Of a DNA stretch of 64,000 nucleotides, positions 8,999-17,825 are shown in pieces; within the stretch, counting starts at the first letter, position 1, and every line of letters begins with the position of its first letter. Origin of the DNA: Oxobacter pfennigii (GTDB lineage Bacteria; Bacillota; Clostridia; Clostridiales; Oxobacteraceae); NCBI RefSeq assembly GCF_001317355.1, contig NZ_LKET01000021.1, positions 186,001 through 250,000 of the forward strand, written 5' to 3'. A program made the translations under genes and the position numbers. The notes below the pieces were generated by a model. That model was not told the origin of the DNA. It saw only the letters and a list, made by a program, of their open reading frames with translations, and did not search any database.

Positions 8999-9601
8999 TT
9001 ACAATATACCGTGTTCAATTAATGCCTTTTTTAATTCAGCTGGGCTTGTTACTTTAACAGCATTAATTCCAAGAGCTTTTGCAGCTTCAATATTTTTATC
9101 ATTATCGTCAAAAAATAATATTTCACCTGGGTTACAGCCTGTCTTCTCAATTACGTCAAGATAGGCTTCTTTGTCCGGCTTTAAAAAACCCGTTTCAAAG
9201 GACAGGAAATAATCGCCTATACCGCTTTTTCCATATAACTCACCTGATACCATATCCCAGTGGATTGGGTTGGTATTAGACAATATTGCTTTTCTGTAAG
9301 CGGATGGTATGGAACATAATACTTCAAGGGCATTAGGATAAAAGCCCTTTATGAATTTGCCAAAGCAAGAAATCAAAAAAGGTGAATCTACTGGCAGATT
9401 GAATTCTCTTATTATAGTTTCTGCAAAGACAGCAGTGTCCATTTTCCCTGATTCAAAATCCTTTGAATATTGGGAAGAAACCCATTTTTTCCAGAACTCT
9501 TCAGCTTTCTCACTCCAGCCTATTAAGGACAAGAATTCGGGAATATGAGAAACTTCAGCTAGTACTCCTCCCAAATCAAATAAAAGAAGCTGATATTTCA
9601 T
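8999..9601 (-). CDS. HAD-superfamily hydrolase (YihX-like)
   Basis: The 200-residue protein has the HAD phosphatase motifs: FDLGGVL with nucleophile Asp9, SNTN (motif II), a Lys in FLKPDKEAY (motif III) and FFDDNDKNIEAAKALG (motif IV). Gly11 replaces the second Asp of DxD, as in the YihX sugar-phosphate phosphatase branch, which starts with DLGNV or DLGGV. It is therefore most likely a small-molecule phosphatase. It begins just after the terminator that follows the corrinoid gene, so it may receive read-through from that operon. GGGGTG precedes the ATG. Confidence 0.82.
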   Translation of the reverse strand: MKYQLLLFDLGGVLAEVSHIPEFLSLIGWSEKAEEFWKKWVSSQYSKDFESGKMDTAVFAETIIREFNLPVDSPFLISCFGKFIKGFYPNALEVLCSIPSAYRKAILSNTNPIHWDMVSGELYGKSGIGDYFLSFETGFLKPDKEAYLDVIEKTGCNPGEILFFDDNDKNIEAAKALGINAVKVTSPAELKKALIEHGIL

Positions 9602-9625
9602 TAAATTTCACACCCCTATATTTAA

Positions 9626-9661
9626 AAAGATAAACTCACCGGTTATGGTGAGTTTATCTTT
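9626..9661 (-). terminator. Terminator after the corrinoid protein gene
   Basis: A perfect 15-bp stem (AAAGATAAACTCACC / GGTGAGTTTATCTTT) with a 6-base loop lies just after the stop codon of the corrinoid gene on the minus strand. Confidence 0.8.
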
Positions 9662-9666
9662 ATGTA

Positions 9667-10293
9667 TTATACTAATTCCTTAGCTTTAACAGCAGCTCCG
9701 CCTGCGTCACGGGCATAGGCGTCAGCTCCGATTGAGGATGCGAATTCAGGAGTGATAGGTGCTCCGCCTACTATAACCTTGAATCCGGTCAAGCCGCTTG
9801 ATTTTATAGCTTCTACAGTTTCTTTCATAGCCGGCATAGTTGTTGTTAAAAGTGCTGAGCAAGCAACAACTTTAACATCAGGATTTGCTTTTATTGTTTC
9901 GATGAATTTTTCTTTTGGAACGTCAACGCCGAGATCGATAACATCGAAGCCTGCGCTGCCTATCATAAGAGCAACAAGGTTCTTACCGATGTCATGAAGG
10001 TCTCCTGAAACAGTTCCGATTACACATTTTCCAAGGGAAACTGAACCTGCACTTGCAAGAACGGGTTTAAGAACTTCTACGCCTTTTTGCATAGCTTTTC
10101 CTGCAACAAGCATTTCAGGAACAAATATTTCTCCTGATGAGAACTTGTCACCAACTACTCCCATTGCGGCAACCATAGCTTCGAGTATGGCAGTTGCCTC
10201 AAGTCCTTCATTTAATGCTTCCTGTACCAAGCCAGGAACCACCTTAGTCTTACCGGCTGCTACGCCAGCTTTGATTTCATCAATTTTTGACAC
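9667..10293 (-). CDS. Corrinoid (B12-binding) methyl-carrier protein
   Basis: This 208-residue methyl carrier is of the MtaC/MtbC/MttC type. Residues 1-85 form the helical cap domain. Residues 90-208 form the B12-binding Rossmann domain, with the signature D-x-H-x-x-G (GDLHDIGKN) in which His100 is the lower axial cobalt ligand. The C-terminal VIVGGAPITPEFA is the usual nucleotide-tail-binding segment. It lies 69 bases downstream of a UroD-type methyltransferase on the same strand, so the two probably form one operon and work as a pair. No methyltetrahydrofolate methyltransferase is next to them. Confidence 0.93.
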   Translation of the reverse strand: MSKIDEIKAGVAAGKTKVVPGLVQEALNEGLEATAILEAMVAAMGVVGDKFSSGEIFVPEMLVAGKAMQKGVEVLKPVLASAGSVSLGKCVIGTVSGDLHDIGKNLVALMIGSAGFDVIDLGVDVPKEKFIETIKANPDVKVVACSALLTTTMPAMKETVEAIKSSGLTGFKVIVGGAPITPEFASSIGADAYARDAGGAAVKAKELV

Positions 10294-10362
10294 TTTAATT
10301 TCCTCCCTTTATTATATTTATAAAGTTAAGTAAAGTTTGTCCAAAATATTATTATTAAGATT

Positions 10363-11355
10363 TTAGAACAATATCTTGCTTATCCTGTCTATCTCTTCGC
10401 TTACAACACCGTATACTTCGGGATATACGCTGTTGGGACCACCCATTGTTGTGTTCGGTATGAAGTAATGTTTTCCGCAGTTTCTGCAGGCTCTTTCTAC
10501 TTCTCTTCTTATTACTTCACGTGACCAGTCAGGAGTATCAACTACACCATTATTGATATCTCCCATGAATGAAATCTGACCGCCATATTTCTTTATGAGT
10601 TCAGGTGTATTATTTGCTTGCATACAGCCTTGCCATATATCGATGCCCATTTCTATCATATGAGGAACCAGATTGGCACCGTATGAATCGCTGTGGTGTA
10701 CTATTAGCTGGACACCATGGGATTTGTAATATCCATAAATTTTCTTGAATGCAGGAACTATAAATTCCGCAAACATATCAGGAGACATAAAGGAATTGAG
10801 CTGGCTGCCCCAGTCATCATGATGGATTATAACTTCCGGCTTAACATGTTCACAAACAAGTTTAGCATATCCCAGCTTCCATTCGGTGATGAAGTCAATG
10901 AGTTCATGCATGGCTTCGGGTTCTTCAAATAGGTATAATAAGCAATCATCAATACCTGTAAGGTAATGAGCTTGTTCAAATACTCCAGGCGCGACCAGCA
11001 TGGATACAAAGTATTCATTGCGGTCAATTTTAGCAGCCTGAGCCTTAATATTATCCCAAGCTTCCGCCGGAACATCCAGATTAGGGGTTTTTGTAACTTG
11101 CTCTTTCCACTTGGTAATGTCTTTTATTACTTTGTGTTCATGATCATGAACAGGAAATGGTCCGGGCACATTTGCAGGAAAACTCCTTGTAACTCCCCAG
11201 GCATCCACTATGGGTGGTTGGCCTTGGACGGCACGTGGGCTTTGAGCAGAAATTGGGTCTCCGGCAATCATCGCAAATGCTTCCCACTGATTGACAAATC
11301 TGTCGGGATTTCCGCCTTTGATGGTTTCTAAAAGATTTTGTCTCTTGGTTAACAT
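10363..11355 (-). CDS. UroD-family methyltransferase, HxD variant, paired with a corrinoid protein
   Basis: The 330-residue protein is a close paralogue of the one at 12584-13573. Both start with MLTxRQNLLExIKGGNPDRF and share HHDDWGSQ and the C-terminal TTMG region. At the expected zinc site the sequence is LIVHHSDSYGANLVP, with H-x-D in place of H-x-C-G, and the later Cys is replaced (YFIPNTTMG). If a metal is bound, its ligands differ from MtaA. The gene precedes the corrinoid gene, suggesting it methylates that carrier. GGAGG precedes the ATG. The substrate is unknown. Confidence 0.8.
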   Translation of the reverse strand: MLTKRQNLLETIKGGNPDRFVNQWEAFAMIAGDPISAQSPRAVQGQPPIVDAWGVTRSFPANVPGPFPVHDHEHKVIKDITKWKEQVTKTPNLDVPAEAWDNIKAQAAKIDRNEYFVSMLVAPGVFEQAHYLTGIDDCLLYLFEEPEAMHELIDFITEWKLGYAKLVCEHVKPEVIIHHDDWGSQLNSFMSPDMFAEFIVPAFKKIYGYYKSHGVQLIVHHSDSYGANLVPHMIEMGIDIWQGCMQANNTPELIKKYGGQISFMGDINNGVVDTPDWSREVIRREVERACRNCGKHYFIPNTTMGGPNSVYPEVYGVVSEEIDRISKILF

Positions 11356-11638
11356 ACAATTACCTCCTTTTGATACGTATACTTAATATTAAAAATAATA
11401 ATTAAGTCTGAACAATGGCGGCAAATAATTTCTGCGTATGTTATAGTGAATGATCAGTAAAATGTGCGACAGATAAGTAGACATAAGGTGTTAACAAAAA
11501 AATAAGAATGAAGTGTCTTGAAGACAAATAAATTTACGCATTCCTCTCATTTTAGTATAATTCCTGTAATTAATCCTTGTCAATGTTAATAAAAAAATAT
11601 GCATATAAAACAGAATGTAAACAATTGATAAATGTAGA

Positions 11639-12406
11639 TTATAGTCTGTTTAAGTCGCATTTGAAATTAAAAGAAGTCATACTCCAGTTACTTTTCTTGT
11701 CCAGGGACTTTTCATAAAATTCCACTTGTCCAGACGAACTTGCAAGGATGACAGTTTTAAACATGGTGCCGTATTCGGGGGTATCAATGTAAACGGAAGA
11801 CAGCATGCGCTCAGCTTCTAAGGACACACCGGTATTAGGAAGCTCTTCGTCGGGAGGAGTTACCTTATCATCTAAGATTTTAAAAAGGTCATCGACGATA
11901 AAATCAGTATTTAACACATTTAAAAAAAAGTTCTTTGCCCTTTTAAGCTTAAACCAGGGAGTATCCAAATAAGCATTGCTTAAGCCGTAAACTCCGGGGT
12001 TTAATGAAAATATTTTATCTTCCATATTTGAATAAAACCATAATTCCTTAAATGTTCCCACCACCAGATTGAAAGGGCCGTATTGGTCGCGCTGGAGCTT
12101 TATTTTTTCAAGGTATTCTAAAGGTGTTGCATCAGTATCTAAAAAATGCTGTGTCAAATAGCCTCTGGATTTGATTAAAGAGCTGTGCATGGCATTTCGG
12201 TAATTGGTCACAAAGGATATCCGGCCACTCTTTGTTATACCCGTCCATGTGCCGCCCTTTTCCAAGTCCATTCCTGCAAGTATTGAAGGATTGGACTCCC
12301 AAAAATGTACCTTTAAAGAAGGCCTGTTTTTAAATTCATCCCTGTTTCCCAGGAAAATCAAATCATATTTGGGATGAGCTTTAAATGCAAAAAGTATGGT
12401 GCACAT
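11639..12406 (-). CDS. NRDE-family protein (TANGO2-like)
   Basis: The 255-residue protein has the family's defining N-R-D-E sequence (FLGNRDEFKNRP) near residue 20 and the GGTWTGI and FVTNYRN motifs that follow it. The start at 12406 gives the conserved Met-Cys N-terminus (MCTILFAF), and GAGGT precedes it. A reading frame extending 32 codons upstream is not supported. Family members resemble Ntn hydrolases, but the reaction is unsettled; the eukaryotic relative has been linked to heme and lipid handling. It lies between the two HxD methyltransferase paralogues on the same strand, with no clear functional link. Confidence 0.85.
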   Translation of the reverse strand: MCTILFAFKAHPKYDLIFLGNRDEFKNRPSLKVHFWESNPSILAGMDLEKGGTWTGITKSGRISFVTNYRNAMHSSLIKSRGYLTQHFLDTDATPLEYLEKIKLQRDQYGPFNLVVGTFKELWFYSNMEDKIFSLNPGVYGLSNAYLDTPWFKLKRAKNFFLNVLNTDFIVDDLFKILDDKVTPPDEELPNTGVSLEAERMLSSVYIDTPEYGTMFKTVILASSSGQVEFYEKSLDKKSNWSMTSFNFKCDLNRL

Positions 12407-12534
12407 ATGTACCTCGCAAAATAAAATATAAGCAATATACTTAAATATTGATGCAGCTTCATGCATCAATAAAATGCTAACACATAATTTTAGCATATAC
12501 AATGTTTTGTATGAGCCATATTTATATATTAAGG

Positions 12535-12566
12535 AAAAAGCCCGTCAAGTTTGACGGACTTTTTTA
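12535..12566 (-). terminator. Terminator of the second HxD methyltransferase gene
   Basis: A hairpin AAAAAGcCCGTCA / TGACGGaCTTTTT lies 18 bases beyond the stop codon of the minus-strand gene. Confidence 0.78.
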
Positions 12567-12583
12567 AATAAGTTTTTTAATTT

Positions 12584-13573
12584 TTAAAACATTTCCTTTG
12601 ACATTTCATCTATTGCGTCATTTACAGCATCGTAAACGCCTTTGTATAAAGACTCAGGCAATCCCATAGTTGTACTTGGGATGAAGTATAATTTTCCGCA
12701 TCTCTTGCAGGATTTTGCAACTTCTTCTTTGATTTTTTCATATGTCCAGTCTTCTCTGTCCACTATACCGTTGTCGATATCTCCCATGAATGTAATCTGG
12801 CTGCCATATTGCTTAATGAGAGCAGGAATATCGTTTGTTGACATAGCTCCCTGCCAGATATCTATACCCATTTCTATCATATAGGGAACAAGGTTTGCAG
12901 CATAGGAGTCGCTGTGGTGAACGATTAACTGAACTCCGTTAGCTTTGTAATATCCGTATACTTTCTTGAATCCTGGAACTATGAATTCCTGGAACATTTC
13001 CGGTGACATGAAGGAGCTTATCTGGCTGCCCCAGTCATCATGATGGAAAATAGCGTCAGGATGAGCATACTTAACGATAAGTTCAGCGTATCTCAGCATC
13101 CAGTCAACTATGTAATCTATAAGTTCATGCATTGCTTCAGGTTCTTCATAGAAGTTCATCAATGCACTGTCTATACCCATTAAATGATGGAGCTGTTCGA
13201 ATATACCAGGCGCACGGAATACTGTGCAGAAATATTCGTTGCGATCTACTGCTTCGGCATTGGCTTTAAGAGTTTGCCAATCTGATTCAGGATAATCAAG
13301 TTTAGGAGCTTTAACTACTTCCTTCCATTTAGTAACATCTTTAACTACTTTGTGTTCTTCATCATGTACAGGGAAGGCAGCAGGAACGTTTGCAGGGAAA
13401 CTTCTTGTAACGCCCCAGTTATCTATGATATTTGGGCCGCCTTTTGTAGCCCTTGGGTTGTTGGCTCCTACTGGGTCTCCTCCTACTATTTTAAATGCTT
13501 CATACTGTTTGATGAATCTGTCGGGATTCCCACCTTTTATTACCTCTAAAAGGTTCTGTCTTGTGGTTAACAT
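12584..13573 (-). CDS. UroD-family methyltransferase, HxD variant (paralogue)
   Basis: The 329-residue protein is clearly a duplicate of the 10363-11355 product, similar along its full length. It has HHDDWGSQISSFMSPEMF and the same altered metal-site sequence LIVHHSDSYAANLVP. It lacks an adjacent corrinoid gene and has its own terminator, so it probably shares the neighbouring corrinoid carrier or serves a different methyl donor. GGAGG precedes the ATG. Confidence 0.8.
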   Translation of the reverse strand: MLTTRQNLLEVIKGGNPDRFIKQYEAFKIVGGDPVGANNPRATKGGPNIIDNWGVTRSFPANVPAAFPVHDEEHKVVKDVTKWKEVVKAPKLDYPESDWQTLKANAEAVDRNEYFCTVFRAPGIFEQLHHLMGIDSALMNFYEEPEAMHELIDYIVDWMLRYAELIVKYAHPDAIFHHDDWGSQISSFMSPEMFQEFIVPGFKKVYGYYKANGVQLIVHHSDSYAANLVPYMIEMGIDIWQGAMSTNDIPALIKQYGSQITFMGDIDNGIVDREDWTYEKIKEEVAKSCKRCGKLYFIPSTTMGLPESLYKGVYDAVNDAIDEMSKEMF

Positions 13574-13962
13574 GCAATTACCTCCTTTAAAGTTGTACTG
13601 CTACATTTATTATAATAATTATATAAAGTCCTACTTAAGTAGGGCTAAATATTTCTGCTGCATATTGTCTACTTTTAGTATAAGTGCTGTATAAAATTAT
13701 TGCAATATTTATATATAAAATGCAAATATATATCGTAATTTGTAACCCCTTAAATTACACTACATACATATAATATAATATACCCAATGAATAAGCATTC
13801 AATAAGGATATCAATTCCAAAGAAAATTTTAACTGTTTCATAATTTTTTAACAAAACAATTGAATATTATTTACTATCATGTTAAAATATAGACAAGATA
13901 GTAATGTTTTAATGAACATAATTAGAACATTATCTAAATAAATAATATATGGGAGGATAGAA
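13574..13962. other. Intergenic region between divergent genes
   Basis: This AT-rich stretch has no convincing gene. It holds the promoter of the exported LysM protein (listed separately) and presumably that of the minus-strand methyltransferase gene. I see no riboswitch. Confidence 0.5.
13860..13888 (+). promoter_or_regulatory. Candidate promoter of the LysM protein gene
   Basis: TTGAAT (13860-13865) and TAAAAT (13883-13888) are separated by exactly 17 bases and lie 75 bases before the start codon. Confidence 0.55.
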
Positions 13963-15030
13963 ATGAAAAGGAAAATTTCAGCGCTCTTATTAACCCTAGT
14001 ACTTTTGCTGACAATGACAGCGGTACCTACATACGGTGTTGATACTGTTTCTTCAGCAAGCCAGGAAGAAACACCAGCACCTGCGGCTCCGGCACCTGCT
14101 CCAGCAGCACCGGCACCTGCAGCACCAGCAACACCTGCTCCGGCAGCACCGGCAGCTCCAAAAGCTTCTGTTGCAGCTCCTGTTGGAGGTAGAGCACAAG
14201 CAATTGCAGGACAAGCATATGTAGTAGTAAGTGGAGACGTTTTCTGGAGAATTGCTAAACAGCATGGTTTAACAATTGATGCATTGGCAAAACTAAACCC
14301 CCAGATAACAGACATAAACAGGATATATCCCGGCGACAAATTGACAGTTAAAGCTGATTCAGCAGCTGTGGCAACAACACCTGCAGCGACAGCACCTGCG
14401 GCAACAACACCTGCAGCAGCTAAAAAGCTTTATCACGGATTTGGCGAAATAGCAAACTACAGGGTTAGAAACGGCAATAACGACAACCTTAACATCACTA
14501 CAGCAAGCGTTATATTCGACGAGAACGGCAAAATCATTGACTTGACATGGGATGTTATGGAAATCATGCCTTCACTTTTCCCGGGCTGGCTTGATACAAC
14601 TCTTGACCAGGCTGCCAAAAATGCATTTGTTGCAGGAATTGACGGCGTTTGGGAAACTAAGAGAGAAGAAGGCTACGACTATGACATGACTCACTTAAAA
14701 GCAAACGGCGTAGCTGACAACTTAACTAAGAAAGAATGGTTTGAACAGCTCGATTACTTTGAAGCATTCTTCAGAGGCAAGACTGCTGCAGAAGTTAAAA
14801 CTTGGTTTGACAAGTATACTGACGCTAACGGCAGACCATACAAATTCGCTTATCCTGAAAAATTGACCGATGCTGATAAAGCAGCAACAGCTAGCTTTAC
14901 AGCTGAAGAAAAAGCTATGTTAGTAGATGTTACAACTAGCGCTACAATGTCACTTCAGGATCCCCATTCTCACTTCATTTCAGCTTTACTTGAAGCTTGG
15001 GAAGCAAGAGAAGAAATAATCTTAAAATAA
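13963..15030 (+). CDS. Exported LysM protein with Pro/Ala linkers and an FMN-binding-like C-terminal domain
   Basis: The 355-residue protein has a signal peptide (residues 1-25), a Pro/Ala-rich linker (about 36-70), one LysM peptidoglycan-binding domain (about 85-130: YVVVSGDVFWRIAKQHGLT to IYPGDKLTV), a second Ala/Thr/Pro linker (about 131-152), and a C-terminal domain of about 200 residues. That domain begins YHGFGEIANYRVRNG and contains ASVIFDENGKI and near its end VTTSATMSLQD. This resembles clostridial FMN-binding-type exported proteins; TSATMS sits where their flavinylation motif SGAT is found. It probably acts at the cell wall, perhaps carrying flavin for extracytoplasmic electron transfer. 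It has its own promoter and terminator. Confidence 0.72.
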   Translation: MKRKISALLLTLVLLLTMTAVPTYGVDTVSSASQEETPAPAAPAPAPAAPAPAAPATPAPAAPAAPKASVAAPVGGRAQAIAGQAYVVVSGDVFWRIAKQHGLTIDALAKLNPQITDINRIYPGDKLTVKADSAAVATTPAATAPAATTPAAAKKLYHGFGEIANYRVRNGNNDNLNITTASVIFDENGKIIDLTWDVMEIMPSLFPGWLDTTLDQAAKNAFVAGIDGVWETKREEGYDYDMTHLKANGVADNLTKKEWFEQLDYFEAFFRGKTAAEVKTWFDKYTDANGRPYKFAYPEKLTDADKAATASFTAEEKAMLVDVTTSATMSLQDPHSHFISALLEAWEAREEIILK

Positions 15031-15054
15031 TAGTTAAATAAATAATAAAAAGAG

Positions 15055-15092
15055 AGCTGTGTTAAAATAAAAATTTGACACAGCCTTTTTTT
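15055..15092 (+). terminator. Terminator of the LysM protein gene
   Basis: A stem AGCTGTGTTAAA / TTTGACACAGC is followed by seven or more T. Confidence 0.8.
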
Positions 15093-15097
15093 ACATA

Positions 15098-15841
15098 TTA
15101 TTTTATTGCCTCAACCTGAATACGCCTGTAGTCTACAATCCATGTACCTTTTTTATATAGTAATGGCTTCAAGCGCTCTTCAGAAGATGAAAGTACTTTT
15201 TCTCTGTCTTCATCCTTCATGATTGCCAGGTTAGAGAAATAAAATTGATTTATCCAATTTTTTAGGCCCGTATCACCGTCATTTAATGGCGTAGGCCTGT
15301 CAAAATCAATTATTCTTTCAATTTTAAATCCCGCCTGTATCAAAAGCTTTTCAAATTCTTGATTTGGAGGAAAGAAAAAGGGGTTCGTGTATGTATAACC
15401 TAAAGCTTCATATTCCTCACTGAAGACTTTTTGCACATTATAGGCACAGCCCTTTGCTCCGAATTCACATATGAGTTTCCCGCCTTTTTTTAAAGCCTTA
15501 TATATTGAAGACAATAATTTTTTCTGATCCTTTATCCAATGAAGCACGGCATTTGAAAAAATGGTATCGAAACAATTCTCATATTTTAACTCTGTTGCAT
15601 CTTCAATATGAAAGTTCAGATATGGATAATTGGTTTTGGCCTTTCTTATCATTTCCTCAGACATGTCAATTCCTATAACCTGGGCACCATTTTTGGCAAG
15701 CTCTACAGTGAGTTTTCCTGTTCCGCAGCCTAAGTCCAAAATTACCTGCCCTTTAGCGGTATTGACGGAATCTATAAGGGCTTGGCCGTATTTTGATACA
15801 AAATCGTGTTTATCATCATATAAAGCTGAATCCCACTTCAT
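15098..15841 (-). CDS. Class I SAM-dependent methyltransferase (Tam/UbiE-like)
   Basis: The 247-residue protein has the SAM-binding motif ILDLGCGTGKLT near residue 35, the acidic residue of motif II in VIGIDMSEEM, and FDTIFSNAVLHWIKD (motif IV), which is typical of trans-aconitate-methyltransferase-like small-molecule enzymes. GGAGG precedes the ATG. It lies 20 bases downstream of a PlsC-like acyltransferase on the same strand, so the two are likely cotranscribed. The methyl acceptor is unknown. Confidence 0.82.
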   Translation of the reverse strand: MKWDSALYDDKHDFVSKYGQALIDSVNTAKGQVILDLGCGTGKLTVELAKNGAQVIGIDMSEEMIRKAKTNYPYLNFHIEDATELKYENCFDTIFSNAVLHWIKDQKKLLSSIYKALKKGGKLICEFGAKGCAYNVQKVFSEEYEALGYTYTNPFFFPPNQEFEKLLIQAGFKIERIIDFDRPTPLNDGDTGLKNWINQFYFSNLAIMKDEDREKVLSSSEERLKPLLYKKGTWIVDYRRIQVEAIK

Positions 15842-15861
15842 ATTTGCCTCCTTTTAACTTT

Positions 15862-16677
15862 CTATATAGATGTTTGTTCATTCCAGCGCTTAAGATTTTC
15901 TGATATAAAATCTATTATTGCCTTATGCTCGGCCTTTCCGGCTCCATTAATTGTAATTGGCTGTGAAAACTTAACATATATAGGCTGTTTTCTTTTTATA
16001 GGTCCAACATCCTTAATTATTTTGCCGTTTTCCCAAAAGTCAGTTTTTATAGCAATGGGCACAACAGGTACATTTGCTTCTTTAGCCAGCTTTATGCCCA
16101 TTGAATTGAATTGCTCGGGAATGAATTCCGCTGTTCTGGTGCTCTGAGGAAAGATAATGACGGAAATTCCTTTATCCAACAGCTCCTTGCCTTGAGTCAT
16201 TACGGTTATAAAATCCTCCCTTGGATTAGTCCTTGAAACAACAATAGGGTCACGTGATTTCATTACCGGTCCGAAGAGCGGATGGGTAATCAGACTGTCT
16301 TTAACCACATATGTAACCTTTATTAAGGGAGCAATCATGCAAGGGAACAAAAAAGTTTCCAGTACGCTCATATGATTGCTTATAAATACTACCGGCTGTG
16401 TTATGGAGCGAAGATTATTAAGTCCCATAATATGAACCTTGCCGCCGCAGGCTTCTACGGATTTTAATACATTATATGATGATTGAGCCCATGCTTTGTC
16501 ATCATATAATCCCTTCAGCGAGAGGGAACGGGCCTTAACAATAACATCCACATACCTGGATACGAAATACCAGCGGCTGCCTAATGAAATAATATCAAGA
16601 AATGAGCGCTTGGCATTTTCAAGGGTATCATAAGTATCATTTTTGAAATAAGGTTCAAACAAAGTTATCACATCCAA
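15862..16677 (-). CDS. PlsC-like 1-acyl-glycerol-3-phosphate acyltransferase, variant motifs
   Basis: PlsC-type enzymes add a second fatty acyl chain to lysophosphatidate at the membrane. The 271-residue protein has motif I as SNHMSVLET, so the usual NHx4D reads Hx4E, and motif III as FPQSTRTAEF in place of FPEGTRS. Motif IV may be PVVPIAIKTD. The altered catalytic dyad suggests a divergent acyltransferase or changed activity. The assigned start is TTG with no clear ribosome-binding site, so the true start is uncertain. It is followed by the SAM methyltransferase in a probable two-gene operon. Confidence 0.72.
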   Translation of the reverse strand: MDVITLFEPYFKNDTYDTLENAKRSFLDIISLGSRWYFVSRYVDVIVKARSLSLKGLYDDKAWAQSSYNVLKSVEACGGKVHIMGLNNLRSITQPVVFISNHMSVLETFLFPCMIAPLIKVTYVVKDSLITHPLFGPVMKSRDPIVVSRTNPREDFITVMTQGKELLDKGISVIIFPQSTRTAEFIPEQFNSMGIKLAKEANVPVVPIAIKTDFWENGKIIKDVGPIKRKQPIYVKFSQPITINGAGKAEHKAIIDFISENLKRWNEQTSI

Positions 16678-16879
16678 AATTAATAATATTTTTTAATGAT
16701 TTGTATAAGTCCCTGAGTTTCATTACTGTGTACGTATTTATATTATACTACAACATATATATTATTACTTTCGGTGGATTGCTGAAAAAATACAGGGAGA
16801 AAGCTCATATTAATATGGGAAAATTATAAGGATATACAATTCTTGCATATCCTAAAAACCATAATAGTATATTAAAAAT

Positions 16880-17476
16880 TTATGCTTTGATTATAGAAAT
16901 CAATTCACAAAAAGCTTTGCAGCCTTTTTCTTCAATATCATAATCTCCTTCATTGGCACACCAATCCATTGAAATACCCAGCACAAGGCTGTGTATGAAA
17001 AAAGTTATGTTTTCAACAGAAAGGTGCTTCTTTATTTCTCCGGATTTTTGGCCGGCAATGATGGAATCCCATAGTATTTTCTCAATATTTTTATCTCCGG
17101 AGATGAAATAGCCGTGCTTACCGTCAACTATGATTTTATTCAACTGACGTGAAATATCAAGCCCAATAGCAGATATGAATTTAAAATAATATTTCGTTAA
17201 AGCCAATATTTTGCTTATATTATCTTTTTCATACAATATATTTTCATAGTAATCCTGCATATCATAATTCATATCTGTTCCTATACCAACTATAATGTCT
17301 TCCTTGGAGTTAAAATGGTGGTAAAACGCACCTTTTGTAATTCCGCACTTCATACATATCTCATCAATGGATACATTATTGTATCCGTTTTGTTTTATAA
17401 GATATATGGAGGTTTCATATATCCTACGTTTTGTGCCTTCAGCTTGAATTTTGCGTTTTGTCAACTGCTCATTCAT
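16880..17476 (-). CDS. TetR-family transcriptional regulator
   Basis: The 198-residue protein has an N-terminal helix-turn-helix (residues about 15-60; VSIDEICMKCGITKGAFYHHFNSKEDI) typical of TetR repressors and a divergent C-terminal ligand domain. GAAGGTGAC precedes the ATG. It is divergent from the short-chain dehydrogenase gene 350 bases away, the usual arrangement for regulator and target, but the intergenic gap shows no obvious palindrome. Confidence 0.88.
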   Translation of the reverse strand: MNEQLTKRKIQAEGTKRRIYETSIYLIKQNGYNNVSIDEICMKCGITKGAFYHHFNSKEDIIVGIGTDMNYDMQDYYENILYEKDNISKILALTKYYFKFISAIGLDISRQLNKIIVDGKHGYFISGDKNIEKILWDSIIAGQKSGEIKKHLSVENITFFIHSLVLGISMDWCANEGDYDIEEKGCKAFCELISIIKA

Positions 17477-17825
17477 AGAAATGTCACCTTCACCATCTTT
17501 TAAGCTGTATTTTTGTTTTTGACTGGGGCAAATACGTTAATGATTATATGTTATATTATTAACTATACTTCCATGTTTTTCAATACATATTATGGATTAA
17601 TATATGTCAAATGCATAAACTAGAATAGCTGTTTCAATAATTAAAAATACTTTTAATAATGATATATAATTAACAAAAAAAGCTATTATTATTATAGATA
17701 CTGTGGTATGTAAAATATATACTGATATTGACAGGTATAAGGATCTAAATTAAAAGTTTTATATTATTCAGTTTATAGGCAAACCTAATTTGAAAGAATC
17801 ATATTTATTACGGAGGGTGGTAAAC
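17477..17825. other. Intergenic region between divergent TetR and SDR genes
   Basis: AT-rich, with no gene. It includes a candidate promoter for the dehydrogenase: TTGACA at 17738-17743 and TAAAAG at 17761-17766, 17 bases apart. The -10 match is weak. Confidence 0.45.

Noticed and set aside
13848-14339. Long frames in other registers across the Pro/Ala-rich linker of the LysM protein
   Set aside because: They are by-products of repeated GCA/CCT codons; the plus-strand frame has signal peptide, LysM domain and promoter.
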